This document shows positions 13,915 through 21,157 of a stretch of 21,157 nt of DNA, in pieces. Each line of letters begins with the position of its first letter. Positions within the stretch are counted from its first letter, which is position 1. A program made the translations under genes and the position numbers. This DNA is from DAOUTY01 sp964453665 (GTDB taxonomy: Bacteria > Chloroflexota > Dehalococcoidia > SZUA-161), in NCBI GenBank assembly GCA_964453665.1, contig CAYVQT010000054.1:1-21157 (forward strand), read 5' to 3'. The notes below the pieces were generated by a model. It did no database searches. It saw only the letters and a program-made list of their open reading frames with translations, and was not told the origin of the DNA.

Positions 13915-14706
13915 ATGATGAAGATCGTAGTCTGCATTAAACAGGTACTCGATCCGGAAATGCCCTACTCTGCTTTTAAGATCGATACGGGAAAAAAGCG
14001 GGTGATTCCGTCTCCAGGTACACCGCCGGTAATCTCACCATTCGACGAAAATGCACTGGAGGCGACACTGCGTATAAAGGATGAGCACGGAGCTAATGTG
14101 ATTGCATTAAGTATGGGTAACAGACTGGCCCGCCCAATACTCAGGAAGGCGCTGGCTGCTGGCGCAGACGAGCTAGTCCTGTTGGAAGCTCCGGAATTTG
14201 AAAGCCTGGACAGCTTTGCAACCGCATACATCTTAGCTGCTGCGATAACGAAGCTCGGTGATGTCGACATTATTTTCGCAGGCCGCCAATCCGCCGACTG
14301 GGACATGGGGATAACAGGATGCGCTATTGCAGAAGAGCTGAGCATACCCTGCATAACCCTGGCCCGAAGAGTTGAGGTCAATGATAAGCACATAAGAGTC
14401 GAACGTGTAATCCCCGACGGCTACGAGGTAGTAGAAACCACGCTGCCGTGCGTAATTACGGTGGACAGCGATCTGGGTGAGCTTCGAGCAGTAAATCTTC
14501 ATGCCTTGCTCGGGGCCCGGAATAAACCGCTGCATTCATGGGGTCTCCCTGACCTGAATTTGATATCACTACCCTTCTCTGAGTGCCAGCTTCTCGATAT
14601 ATACATGCCGAAGCATGAAACCGTCTGCGTGATAATCGATGGTGATACCCCGGAGACCGCAGCAGTAAATTTGGCAAACAGGTTAAACGAAGAGTCCTTA
14701 TTATGA
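13915..14706 (+). CDS. etfB: Electron transfer flavoprotein beta subunit
   Basis: A 263-residue EtfB/FixA-family protein (13918 is an equally good ATG). Clear marks are the opening KIVVCIKQVLDPE, the NALEATLRIKDEHGANVIALSMG segment, and GRQSADWDMGITG (123-135), the nucleotide-binding loop that reads GxQAxDGDT in most relatives. Further on come AEELSIPCITLA and the PDGYEVVETTLPCVITV block. With EtfA it forms a soluble FAD-containing carrier taking electrons from the neighbouring dehydrogenases. Whether the beta nucleotide is AMP (plain carrier) or FAD (bifurcating) cannot be settled by eye. Sits 12 bases after dehydrogenase 1 and 16 before etfA. Confidence 0.95.
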   Translation: MMKIVVCIKQVLDPEMPYSAFKIDTGKKRVIPSPGTPPVISPFDENALEATLRIKDEHGANVIALSMGNRLARPILRKALAAGADELVLLEAPEFESLDSFATAYILAAAITKLGDVDIIFAGRQSADWDMGITGCAIAEELSIPCITLARRVEVNDKHIRVERVIPDGYEVVETTLPCVITVDSDLGELRAVNLHALLGARNKPLHSWGLPDLNLISLPFSECQLLDIYMPKHETVCVIIDGDTPETAAVNLANRLNEESLL

Positions 14707-14722
14707 AGTTGCTATAGCAAAA

Positions 14723-15721
14723 ATGGCCGAGAACAAGAGAGTATTGATACTGGGAGAGGTTTCGAAGGGTGAATTATCGGCGAGCACCGTGGGGCTGCTC
14801 GGAGGTGGTCGCGACTTAGCCGATATCCTCGGTGGCACACTCGCTCTGGTACTTCTCGGAGATAATCTAAAAACAACCGGGGGTAAGGCTATCTCCTACG
14901 GAGCAGACGAGGTATATCTGTCTGAAAATCCATATCTGAAAAATTATCAGGCAGAAGCATATCTTCAGATACTTGAGACGATGATTAAAAATGTCAACCC
15001 GGTAATACTGCTGATGGGCCAGACCTCGGTGGGGCGCGACCTGGCTCCACGGCTCGCATGGAGGCTCAAGACCGGGCTTGCGATGGACTGTGTGCATTTG
15101 GACATCGAACCGGACTCCGGCCTGCTGCGCATGACCCGTCCCGTCTATGGCTGCAAGGCACTGGCGGTAATGACGTGCAGGACAAAGCCTCAGATGGCCA
15201 CAGTCAGGTGTGGCGCTACGAAACCCAAGGAACCTGACGAATCCCGCAAAGGGAAGGTCGAGGCTATCCCCGCCGATATCGATGAATCACAAATAAAAAT
15301 GCGAGTCCTGGAGAAATTTGAGGAGTCGGTAAAGGGCATTCCTCTGGAGGTAGCGCAGGTCGTTGTCTGCGGCGGTCGCGGGATGGGCTCTGCGGACTCA
15401 TTCTCCGTTCTCGATGAGCTGGCGCAGTTGCTCGGCGGCACCGTAGGCGCAAGCCGCCCGCCATGTGATGCAGGGTGGATATCGTCCACGCGTCAGGTAG
15501 GGCTCACTGGAAAGATAGTCAGGCCGGACCTTTATATCGCAGTCGCATTGTCGGGTTCTTCCCAGCATATGGCAGGGTGCAGTGATTCCAGGTTAATCGT
15601 AGCCATCAACAAAGACCCTGACGCCAATATATTCTCCCTCGCACATTACGGCGTTGTCGGCGACTACCGTGAGATATTGCCACCATTTATAAGACGGGTC
15701 AGGCAAATCCGAGAAGAGTAA
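14723..15721 (+). CDS. etfA: Electron transfer flavoprotein alpha subunit
   Basis: A 332-residue EtfA/FixB-family protein of normal length. The C-terminal FAD domain is unmistakable: CGGRGMGSADSFSVLDELA (from about 216), GASRPPCDAGW, RQVGLTGKIVRPDLYIAVALSG, SGSSQH (277-282) and AINKDPDANIFSLAHYGVVGD. The family usually has GISGAIQH where this protein has ALSGSSQH, a small change next to the flavin. The N-terminal domain (about 1-195) pairs with EtfB. The complex would pass electrons from the FAD-binding dehydrogenases to the FixC-like or CCG protein. The start follows etfB closely, with only a weak ribosome binding site, which suggests coupling. Confidence 0.95.
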   Translation: MAENKRVLILGEVSKGELSASTVGLLGGGRDLADILGGTLALVLLGDNLKTTGGKAISYGADEVYLSENPYLKNYQAEAYLQILETMIKNVNPVILLMGQTSVGRDLAPRLAWRLKTGLAMDCVHLDIEPDSGLLRMTRPVYGCKALAVMTCRTKPQMATVRCGATKPKEPDESRKGKVEAIPADIDESQIKMRVLEKFEESVKGIPLEVAQVVVCGGRGMGSADSFSVLDELAQLLGGTVGASRPPCDAGWISSTRQVGLTGKIVRPDLYIAVALSGSSQHMAGCSDSRLIVAINKDPDANIFSLAHYGVVGDYREILPPFIRRVRQIREE

Positions 15722-15732
15722 AGGAGAAAAAG

Positions 15733-17019
15733 ATGCTGCTCGAGCTTGAGGACTACGTAGGTGATATGAAAAGGTGTGCCAGGTGCTCGATGTGCAAATG
15801 GCCACCCCTGGCTCAGCTTAAAAGCTTGAGGTTTTCAAATAACTGCCCCAGTATTGCCAGGTACAACTTTCATACGTACTCTGGTGGTGGCAGGATGGCC
15901 ATAGGCCTGGCTCTGGCCGAAGGCAAGCTGGAAGACATAACCGACGAACTCCTGAACATCGTTTACCGCTGTACAGCCTGCGGTGCCTGTGATTCGTCCT
16001 GCAAGTACAACTCCGAGCTGGAGGTATTATGGCCGATATACGCTACACGTGCCCACCTGGCAGGAATGGGTTATTTCCTACCCGAGCATATGATAATCCT
16101 CGAAAGTCTGAGGAAAGAGGACAATGTATTAACGGAGCCCAAAGCCGACCGGGGCAAATGGGCTGAAGGGCTTGAAGTGAAAGACCTGTCGAAAGGCGAG
16201 CAGGCTGAGGTCGTATATCATGCCGGGTGCTTATACTGCTACGACCCTGAGTTGTCCCCGATAGCCAGAGACTCAGTAATGCTGCTCAAACAGGCAGGAG
16301 TGGACGTTGGCATCAGGGGCAGCCAGGAGACATGCTGCGGCAGTATCGCCTTCCAGTTGGGCTTCCAGGGCGAGTTTATTAAATTCGCGGAGAGCAATAT
16401 CGACGACTGGAACGCAGCCGGTGTAAAAAAAGTAGTTACTTCCTGCGCCTGCGGGTTTGGCCCTATGAAGAGTGTGTATCCTCTGTTGGGCAAGGAGATG
16501 AAGTTCGAAGTTCTTCATATAACGCAATATCTCGATGAGCTGATCAAAGAGGGCAATCTAAAACTCTCCAAAAAATTCCCTGCCAGAGTTACTTACCATG
16601 ACCCATGTAACCTGGGTCGTAAATCCGAGACATACGTGCCCTGGAGGGGTGAAGAGAAGAAGGTGCTCGGCCAGTTCATATTAAGGGAGCCCCAGAAAAT
16701 AATACATCGGGGTTGGGACGGCATCTATGAGCCTCCCCGCGAAATCATCAGGGGCGTGCCCGGTATTCAACTGGTAGAGATGGAGAGAATCAAGGAATAC
16801 TCATGGTGCTGTGGTGCCGGCGCAGGCGTCAAGCAGACGATGAACGATTTCGCGATCTGGACCGCATCCGAACGTATCGAAGAGGCGAAGTCTGTCGGAA
16901 GCGAAGCAATAATAACCGCATGTCCCTGGTGCGAGCGCAACTTTAAGGACGCAATAATTGAGTCTGGCGATAATCTGGCGGTATACGACATCGTGGAACT
17001 GGTTAAACAAGCGCTATAG
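15733..17019 (+). CDS. Fe-S oxidoreductase with two CCG domains (HdrD/GlcF/LutA type)
   Basis: A 428-residue soluble Fe-S protein. The N-terminus has two [4Fe-4S] ligand sets: Cys15, 18, 21 with Cys38, and Cys80, 83, 86, 90 (CTACGACDSSC). Two CCG domains follow. The first has HAGC (163-166) and CCG (201-203), but its closing pair reads CAC (238-240) rather than CxxC. The second is complete: HDPC (289-292), CCG (359-361) and CPWC (397-400). CCG domains hold special [4Fe-4S] clusters in heterodisulfide reductase, glycolate oxidase and lactate-oxidation complexes. No membrane segment is visible, so it needs a partner to reach quinone. Between etfA and dehydrogenase 2, it may relay electrons from either flavoprotein. 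A good AAAGGAG site precedes the ATG. Confidence 0.92.
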   Translation: MLLELEDYVGDMKRCARCSMCKWPPLAQLKSLRFSNNCPSIARYNFHTYSGGGRMAIGLALAEGKLEDITDELLNIVYRCTACGACDSSCKYNSELEVLWPIYATRAHLAGMGYFLPEHMIILESLRKEDNVLTEPKADRGKWAEGLEVKDLSKGEQAEVVYHAGCLYCYDPELSPIARDSVMLLKQAGVDVGIRGSQETCCGSIAFQLGFQGEFIKFAESNIDDWNAAGVKKVVTSCACGFGPMKSVYPLLGKEMKFEVLHITQYLDELIKEGNLKLSKKFPARVTYHDPCNLGRKSETYVPWRGEEKKVLGQFILREPQKIIHRGWDGIYEPPREIIRGVPGIQLVEMERIKEYSWCCGAGAGVKQTMNDFAIWTASERIEEAKSVGSEAIITACPWCERNFKDAIIESGDNLAVYDIVELVKQAL

Positions 17020-17047
17020 TTCCAATTAAAGAACGAAGGAGGCAATA

Positions 17048-18613
17048 ATGTCCCTTTCGAAAGATATCTATAAGCTATTCGAGAGTGTTGTTGGCAAGGA
17101 GAATATATCGGATGACCCGGCAGTATTGTGGTCTTACATGTACCAGCCCTTTGGTTCTAAGAAGGGTGTTTGGGCGGATATCTCGCCCGCCGCTGTTATA
17201 TTGCCTGCGAACACCGAGGAAGTCGTCGCCATAGCCAGGATCTGTAATAGATATCGAATTGTTTTTAAAGCAATGAGCACCGGTTGGGGGATACACAACC
17301 TGCCCGGAGTCGAGGGGGCGGTATCGCTCGACATGCGCCGTATGAATAGAATAATAGAAATAGATGAGAGGAACATGTTCGCTGTCGTTGAACCGCATGT
17401 AATCTGTGCGCAGCTGCAAGTCGAAGCGATGAGAAAAGGGCTCAACTGCCATATAATAGGCGCCGGGGCCAATACCTCGGCGTTAGCCAGCGCTACTTCT
17501 GTGGCTGGATACGGGCCGGATGGACTGAGTATGGGTTTCAGCGGACGCAATTTGCTTGGAGTGGAATGGGTTCTGCCTACCGGCGATGTGCTCAAGCTGG
17601 GTTCTCTGGGAGCAGGGTCAGGCTGGTTCACAGGTGACGGTCCGGGCCCAAGCCTGCGGGGCATCGTGCGGGGCTGGGAAGGAGCATGGGGCGGCCTGGG
17701 CGTTTTCACGAAGTGCGCAGTCAAGCTTTTCCACTGGAACGGACCACCTGAGCTGGAGATGAAGAATGTTCCCCCCAATTACATATTAAAAGAACCGATT
17801 AAATTCTTCAGGGCTTCGCTGTTCAGCTTCCCGACACTGGAGAAGCTCGGTGAGGCCGCCCGTAAACTGGGGGAGGCAGAGATCGGATACTTCATTTCGA
17901 GGCTGAGCCCGGTCTTCGTCGGCTTACAGATGTTCGCCGGCACAGATTACGTTAATACATGGAATACGGGAATGCTCCAGTCAATGCTGGGGTATTCTTT
18001 CCTCTTCGTTGTATTCGCCAACTCGGAGAGAGAGTTCGAGTATCAGCAGAAGGTGCTGGGCCAGATTCTGGAGGAGACCGGCGGCGAGGCGTCACCAGTA
18101 GCAGAGACTCAGGAGATGCAGGAATTTACCTCGACGAGCGTGGTCAAAGTGGATGCGGTTGTTCGCTCCTGCTTCCGAACCACCGGGGGTTTCAACACAT
18201 CCTTCGGCGCTATGGACACGGTAGACCTCGCCCTGAATCAAGTCAGGGCTGGGACAGAGCTGAAAAAGAAGTATATCCAGAAGGGCGTAATTATGGACGA
18301 CGGCGCGGATAACTCGGCTACGCTGGTTTTCGACCAGGGCCACCTTGCATATACCGAGATGCTGATAATGTACGACCATAACGACGAGGAGTCGGCTGAA
18401 GGTGCATTTCAATATCTCACAGAGTCAAATCAGGCTTGTCTCGAAAAGAAACTCGGGCCGCCTATCTTCCAGGTATCACAGGTCGGCCAGGGCAAGCACG
18501 GGACCTTCGGGCCGGCTTGCTTCGATTACGATAAATGGCTTCGCAAGATAAAAAAGGAGTTCGATCCGAACAATACCGCCGATCCAACGGCTTACTCACC
18601 GCCGGAGGAGTGA
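17048..18613 (+). CDS. FAD-binding dehydrogenase 2 (GlcD / vanillyl-alcohol-oxidase superfamily)
   Basis: A 521-residue flavoprotein of the same superfamily as dehydrogenase 1 but clearly diverged. FAD-domain marks are VVAIARICNRYRIVFKAMSTGW (about 60-80), VSLDMRRMNRIIEIDERNMF (about 93-112) and GWEGAWGGLGVFTKCAVKL (about 216-234). The usual glycine-rich loop is STGWGIHNLPG (77-87). The C-terminal end reads FDPNNTADPTAYSPPEE, lacking the common NPGK. Like dehydrogenase 1 it has a GPGP segment (just before the GWEGAWG block). The two may form a heterodimer or accept different substrates (inference). An excellent AAGGAGG site precedes the ATG. A 70-base gap separates it from the FixC-like gene. 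Confidence 0.85.
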   Translation: MSLSKDIYKLFESVVGKENISDDPAVLWSYMYQPFGSKKGVWADISPAAVILPANTEEVVAIARICNRYRIVFKAMSTGWGIHNLPGVEGAVSLDMRRMNRIIEIDERNMFAVVEPHVICAQLQVEAMRKGLNCHIIGAGANTSALASATSVAGYGPDGLSMGFSGRNLLGVEWVLPTGDVLKLGSLGAGSGWFTGDGPGPSLRGIVRGWEGAWGGLGVFTKCAVKLFHWNGPPELEMKNVPPNYILKEPIKFFRASLFSFPTLEKLGEAARKLGEAEIGYFISRLSPVFVGLQMFAGTDYVNTWNTGMLQSMLGYSFLFVVFANSEREFEYQQKVLGQILEETGGEASPVAETQEMQEFTSTSVVKVDAVVRSCFRTTGGFNTSFGAMDTVDLALNQVRAGTELKKKYIQKGVIMDDGADNSATLVFDQGHLAYTEMLIMYDHNDEESAEGAFQYLTESNQACLEKKLGPPIFQVSQVGQGKHGTFGPACFDYDKWLRKIKKEFDPNNTADPTAYSPPEE

Positions 18614-18683
18614 GTCAGTGCTGGTATTAGATTGAAATCCGGCTACTGATTACATTCAATCCGGGTATTGAAAGGAGGGGCAT

Positions 18684-20075
18684 ATGGCCAGCTACGATCT
18701 TGTTGTGGTAGGTGGCGGTCCCGGCGGCAGCGCTGCTGCCAAGGAGGCCGCCGATAGTGGACTCAAGGTGATAATTCTGGAACGGGGGCGATTCTGCGGT
18801 GAAAAGAATTCCTCCGGATTTGGCCTGGCGCCCAAGGCAGCCCGGGATTTCGATTACATCAAGGACCTCGATGTGCCGTCGCTGTGGCCGACCAAGTTCG
18901 GTATAATGCATATCCCGGAACCCAAGCCATCCAATACGGACCGTATGACTTGGGGGTTAACCCCGCCCAAGCGCAACAGCTATCCCCAGGCCAGCGAGTA
19001 CATGGTGCAGATGATGTACCGGCCCGAGTTTGACCAGTGGATGGCGGACAAAGCCACGTCAGCCGGTGCGGAACTCAAGCTCGCCACCCTAGCGCGCGAT
19101 GTAATCAAAGGCGGGGATAACATTGCCGGCGTTGTTGACCATCAGGGCAATGAATACCGAGCGCCTGTGGTCATCGCGGCCGACGGCGCGCACTCCCTTG
19201 TCGCCAATAAGGCAGGGCTACGTAAAAAGTGGGAAAAGGACCAGATAACGGTGCTGGCCACTGTCGATTTCGAAGCAGACCCCGAGCGTATCGCCGAGTA
19301 CTGCGGCGACACGAATGTCCATATATTCATGGGACCGGATCGTGGCGGATACTGCTGTATATTCCGGGACGGGTTCCACATCGGCTCGCGCCCGGCGAAG
19401 ACGCTGCACAGCGAGATCGAGGCGGGCCGAAACCTATCAACCAGGTCGGTGATAGATAACGTGCAACTGGATTTCATTCAACGACTCATCAAGGCTACTC
19501 GTGCCAAACCGAGAGAGTTCCAGCTTCATTTCTTGCCCTGGCTTAAGACGTTCAACGAGAGAATCTATACCGGTGGTCTTATGCTCACCGGAGATGCCGC
19601 GGGAGTGCCTGAGCCGTTTATGGCCGAGGGTGTATGGCAGGCCATGTATTCATCGAGGCTTGCCGCTCAGGTGGCGGTACGAGCCCACGGGGACAAAGAT
19701 TTCTCCAAGGCCTACATGAAACAGTATATGGAGGAGCTCAAGGTATCTCCTGTCGGCGTCGATTTCACCTCAGGCACCGTGCTCAGAGACTTTTTTAGTG
19801 AATGGACATCACAGACCTTCTATGACTTCTTCGATAACCTGGCGGATGCCATGTTCTACGGGATGCTGACCTTTGCCGAACCACACGCTCACGGCATGCT
19901 GCGTGTTCCCGCTATCTTTGTAGATATGATCCCGCAATTGCTGTTCATGGCCCGGTACTACTTCCCCATAGCCGAAGAAGCGTCGCGAGGGAAGATCACC
20001 AGCTTCCTGGAGACCATGAGGATCATGAAGCCTATGCTCCAGATGATGATTCCACCGACTGACGGAGGTAAATAG
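18684..20075 (+). CDS. FixC / ETF-quinone-oxidoreductase-like flavoprotein
   Basis: A 463-residue FAD-dependent oxidoreductase of the geranylgeranyl-reductase/FixC superfamily. The dinucleotide-binding motif VVVGGGPGGSAAAKEAADSG starts at residue 7 and leads to the acidic VIILERG. A second FAD contact is VVIAADGAHS (about 160-169) and a third LTGDAAG (301-307), followed by VPEPFMAEGVWQAM. Together with FixX these proteins take electrons from EtfAB to quinone. The C-terminal 60 residues contain hydrophobic stretches (IFVDMIPQLLFMARYYF) that could hold it at the membrane. Unlike mitochondrial ETF-QO it carries no Fe-S domain of its own; the next gene supplies it. A strong AGGAGG site precedes the ATG. 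Not evidence of nitrogen fixation: no nif genes are present. Confidence 0.88.
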   Translation: MASYDLVVVGGGPGGSAAAKEAADSGLKVIILERGRFCGEKNSSGFGLAPKAARDFDYIKDLDVPSLWPTKFGIMHIPEPKPSNTDRMTWGLTPPKRNSYPQASEYMVQMMYRPEFDQWMADKATSAGAELKLATLARDVIKGGDNIAGVVDHQGNEYRAPVVIAADGAHSLVANKAGLRKKWEKDQITVLATVDFEADPERIAEYCGDTNVHIFMGPDRGGYCCIFRDGFHIGSRPAKTLHSEIEAGRNLSTRSVIDNVQLDFIQRLIKATRAKPREFQLHFLPWLKTFNERIYTGGLMLTGDAAGVPEPFMAEGVWQAMYSSRLAAQVAVRAHGDKDFSKAYMKQYMEELKVSPVGVDFTSGTVLRDFFSEWTSQTFYDFFDNLADAMFYGMLTFAEPHAHGMLRVPAIFVDMIPQLLFMARYYFPIAEEASRGKITSFLETMRIMKPMLQMMIPPTDGGK

Positions 20076-20077
20076 CC

Positions 20078-20356
20078 ATGGAGAAATACCCCATAAAGAA
20101 AAGAGAACTGGTGACGGTGATCGAGTCGCCCGTAGATTTCATCAGGGTTGATAAGGGAAAGTGCGTGGGATGCCAGAACTGCGTGATTATATGCGGTATG
20201 GACCTGTGGAAGATTCGCAACGGCAAGGCCGTTTTAGCATCTAATTATAAAAAGTACTGCACCGAGTGCGCTTCATGCTATACCGTATGCGACTACGATG
20301 CCATCGAGTTCACGTTCCCTCCAGGTGGGTATGGTGTCGTCTACCAGAGGGGTTGA
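20078..20356 (+). CDS. FixX-like ferredoxin with two [4Fe-4S] motifs
   Basis: A 92-residue ferredoxin. The first cluster set is Cys29, 32, 35, 39 (CVGCQNCVIIC) and the second Cys61, 64, 67, 71 (CTECASCYTVC). Its ending, YDAIEFTFPPGGYGVVYQRG, is the typical FixX C-terminus, which helps tell it from general ferredoxins. FixX supplies the Fe-S part of the ETF:quinone oxidoreductase formed with FixC. It starts 2 bases after the FixC-like stop, with its GGAGG inside that gene's end, so the two are made together. Confidence 0.9.
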   Translation: MEKYPIKKRELVTVIESPVDFIRVDKGKCVGCQNCVIICGMDLWKIRNGKAVLASNYKKYCTECASCYTVCDYDAIEFTFPPGGYGVVYQRG

Positions 20357-20394
20357 TAGCTGTTGATGTCATATCTCTACTAAAGGAGTACGAT

Positions 20395-20715
20395 ATGCCT
20401 TTTCTAGAATTCAGCGATACGTCGTTTAAGGAGATCCTCCCGAAATTCAAAGCCGCGTTTGCACATTCGGAGCACATGACAGTGGCTCACTGGATAGTCG
20501 GCAAAGATGCTGTACTGCCCGAACATTCCCACATCCATGAACAGATTGTCAACGTGGTTGAAGGGGAGTTTGAGTTGAACATCGGAGAGGAATCGAGAGT
20601 ACTGAGTCGTGGTCGGGTGGCCGTTATTCCTTCTAACGTCGTTCATTCAGGCAGGGCATTGACAGAATGCCTGATTATCGACGCATTCTACCCGGTTCGG
20701 GAGGACTACCGGTAG
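20395..20715 (+). CDS. Small cupin-domain protein
   Basis: A 106-residue single-domain cupin starting at ATG 20395, chosen for its AAAGGAG site; a longer in-frame start at 20266 would overlap the ferredoxin gene. Metal-site residues fit the cupin pattern: His44, His46 (in HSHIHEQ), with Glu49 or Gln50, the VVEGEFEL strand, and His84 in IPSNVVHSG. Small cupins may be isomerases, dioxygenases, or ligand sensors. As last gene of the operon it may act on the substrate or product of the dehydrogenases (inference). Confidence 0.85.
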   Translation: MPFLEFSDTSFKEILPKFKAAFAHSEHMTVAHWIVGKDAVLPEHSHIHEQIVNVVEGEFELNIGEESRVLSRGRVAVIPSNVVHSGRALTECLIIDAFYPVREDYR

Positions 20716-21025
20716 CCTGAGCAGTTGAAGCCGCTGCGTCACATGCAGGTCTTACCAATCGGCGGAGCTTCAGGTTGGATATACCACACATCACACGCAT
20801 ATCACAGATATTACAGGATTTATTTAAAATCCCATAACCTGCTCCATCTTCGGAAATGACGAACACCTCACTTCTAATCAAGGCGTCTTGGCCCCCCAAC
20901 CCCATCGTGGTCTGGTGTTTAAAAACGACAGAAAAATATTATATACTCCTATTACCGTCGCTGCATAGTTCCTCCAGCCATAAACGCTCCTTTTTAGTCT
21001 CCCTTATATTTGCTTTCTATTACTT
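20716..21025. other. Gene-free interval after the operon
   Basis: No credible gene. It contains a 6-bp hairpin GGATTT/AAATCC (20816-20832) without a T-run and a few CACA-rich direct repeats near 20785-20810. No clear terminator was found for the operon. Confidence 0.5.
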
Positions 21026-21050
21026 AACCAGGGGTCGGGGGTTCGAATCC
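21026..21050 (+). repeat. tRNA-Arg fragment, candidate att site
   Basis: 24 of 25 bases match 11360-11384 of the tRNA-Arg gene (one mismatch at 21031; 19 unbroken matches 21032-21050). The bases before and after do not continue the tRNA: no acceptor stem, no CCA and a broken T-stem after 21050. It is therefore a fragment, such as is left at the far end of an integrated island, or a decayed remnant of another tRNA. T-arm sequences are conserved, so the source tRNA is not certain. Bases 21051-21157 show nothing else. Confidence 0.55.
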
Positions 21051-21157
21051 TACTAAATTCACGGCATTTGGCGTGACAGCCCGTTCTCATAGGCCACGTG
21101 CCACGTATTGCGTCAAATAAAACTGTTACCGAACTGGGGTCGTTGCCTCAAATACAT

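Noticed and set aside
17134..17778. 214-codon open frame on - opposite dehydrogenase 2
   Set aside because: Shadow of the FAD-binding dehydrogenase; proline/serine-rich low-complexity translation without motifs.
18684..20356. FixCX-like genes as a sign of nitrogen fixation
   Set aside because: No nif genes are present, and FixC/FixX homologues are widespread in Etf-linked metabolism of non-fixing anaerobes.
20856..21056. 66-codon open frame on + at the right edge
   Set aside because: Ends inside the tRNA fragment, lacks a ribosome binding site and has no recognisable protein character.

Overview
The window reads as chromosomal DNA from an anaerobic bacterium carrying accessory genes. The clues are a long electron-transfer operon built on an electron transfer flavoprotein (Etf), heterodisulfide-reductase-type CCG and ferredoxin-like Fe-S proteins, no oxygen-dependent pathway, and a tRNA with an encoded CCA end. 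The style resembles Chloroflexota (Dehalococcoidia-like) or other sediment anaerobes. This taxonomic guess is inference only; no marker gene in the window settles it.

Left part (1-5036): a large single-gene restriction-modification protein (nuclease plus N6-adenine methylase in one chain) on +, then on - a DegV-family lipid-binding protein and a hicB-hicA toxin-antitoxin pair. Bases 5037-5973 are a nearly gene-free, repeat-rich stretch with inverted repeats, clustered CTGAG motifs, three iteron-like TAGCTAAGC repeats and a perfect 8-bp hairpin.

Middle part (5974-11398): a small integrative, plasmid-like element. A leftward operon with overlapping genes encodes an 87-residue protein of unknown function, an excisionase-type HTH protein, a Prim-Pol/SF3 helicase replication protein and a small protein of unknown function. 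Across a divergent promoter region, a rightward pair encodes a 258-residue unknown protein and a tyrosine integrase. The integrase stops 13 bp before an intact tRNA-Arg(TCG). No capsid, terminase or tail genes are visible.

Right part (11399-21157): a terminator, then a TetR regulator whose promoter overlaps a 16-bp palindrome, followed by eight co-directional genes: FAD-binding dehydrogenase 1, EtfB, EtfA, a CCG-type Fe-S protein, FAD-binding dehydrogenase 2, a FixC/ETF-QO-like flavoprotein, a FixX-like ferredoxin and a cupin. The probable scheme is that two VAO/GlcD-type dehydrogenases oxidise an unknown hydroxy-acid or alcohol-like substrate, EtfAB collects the electrons, and the CCG protein and FixCX pass them on, perhaps to (mena)quinone and perhaps with flavin-based bifurcation or confurcation. 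Near the right edge (21026-21050) lies a 24/25 copy of the anticodon-stem-to-T-loop part of the tRNA-Arg, so the whole metabolic block sits between two att-like repeats.
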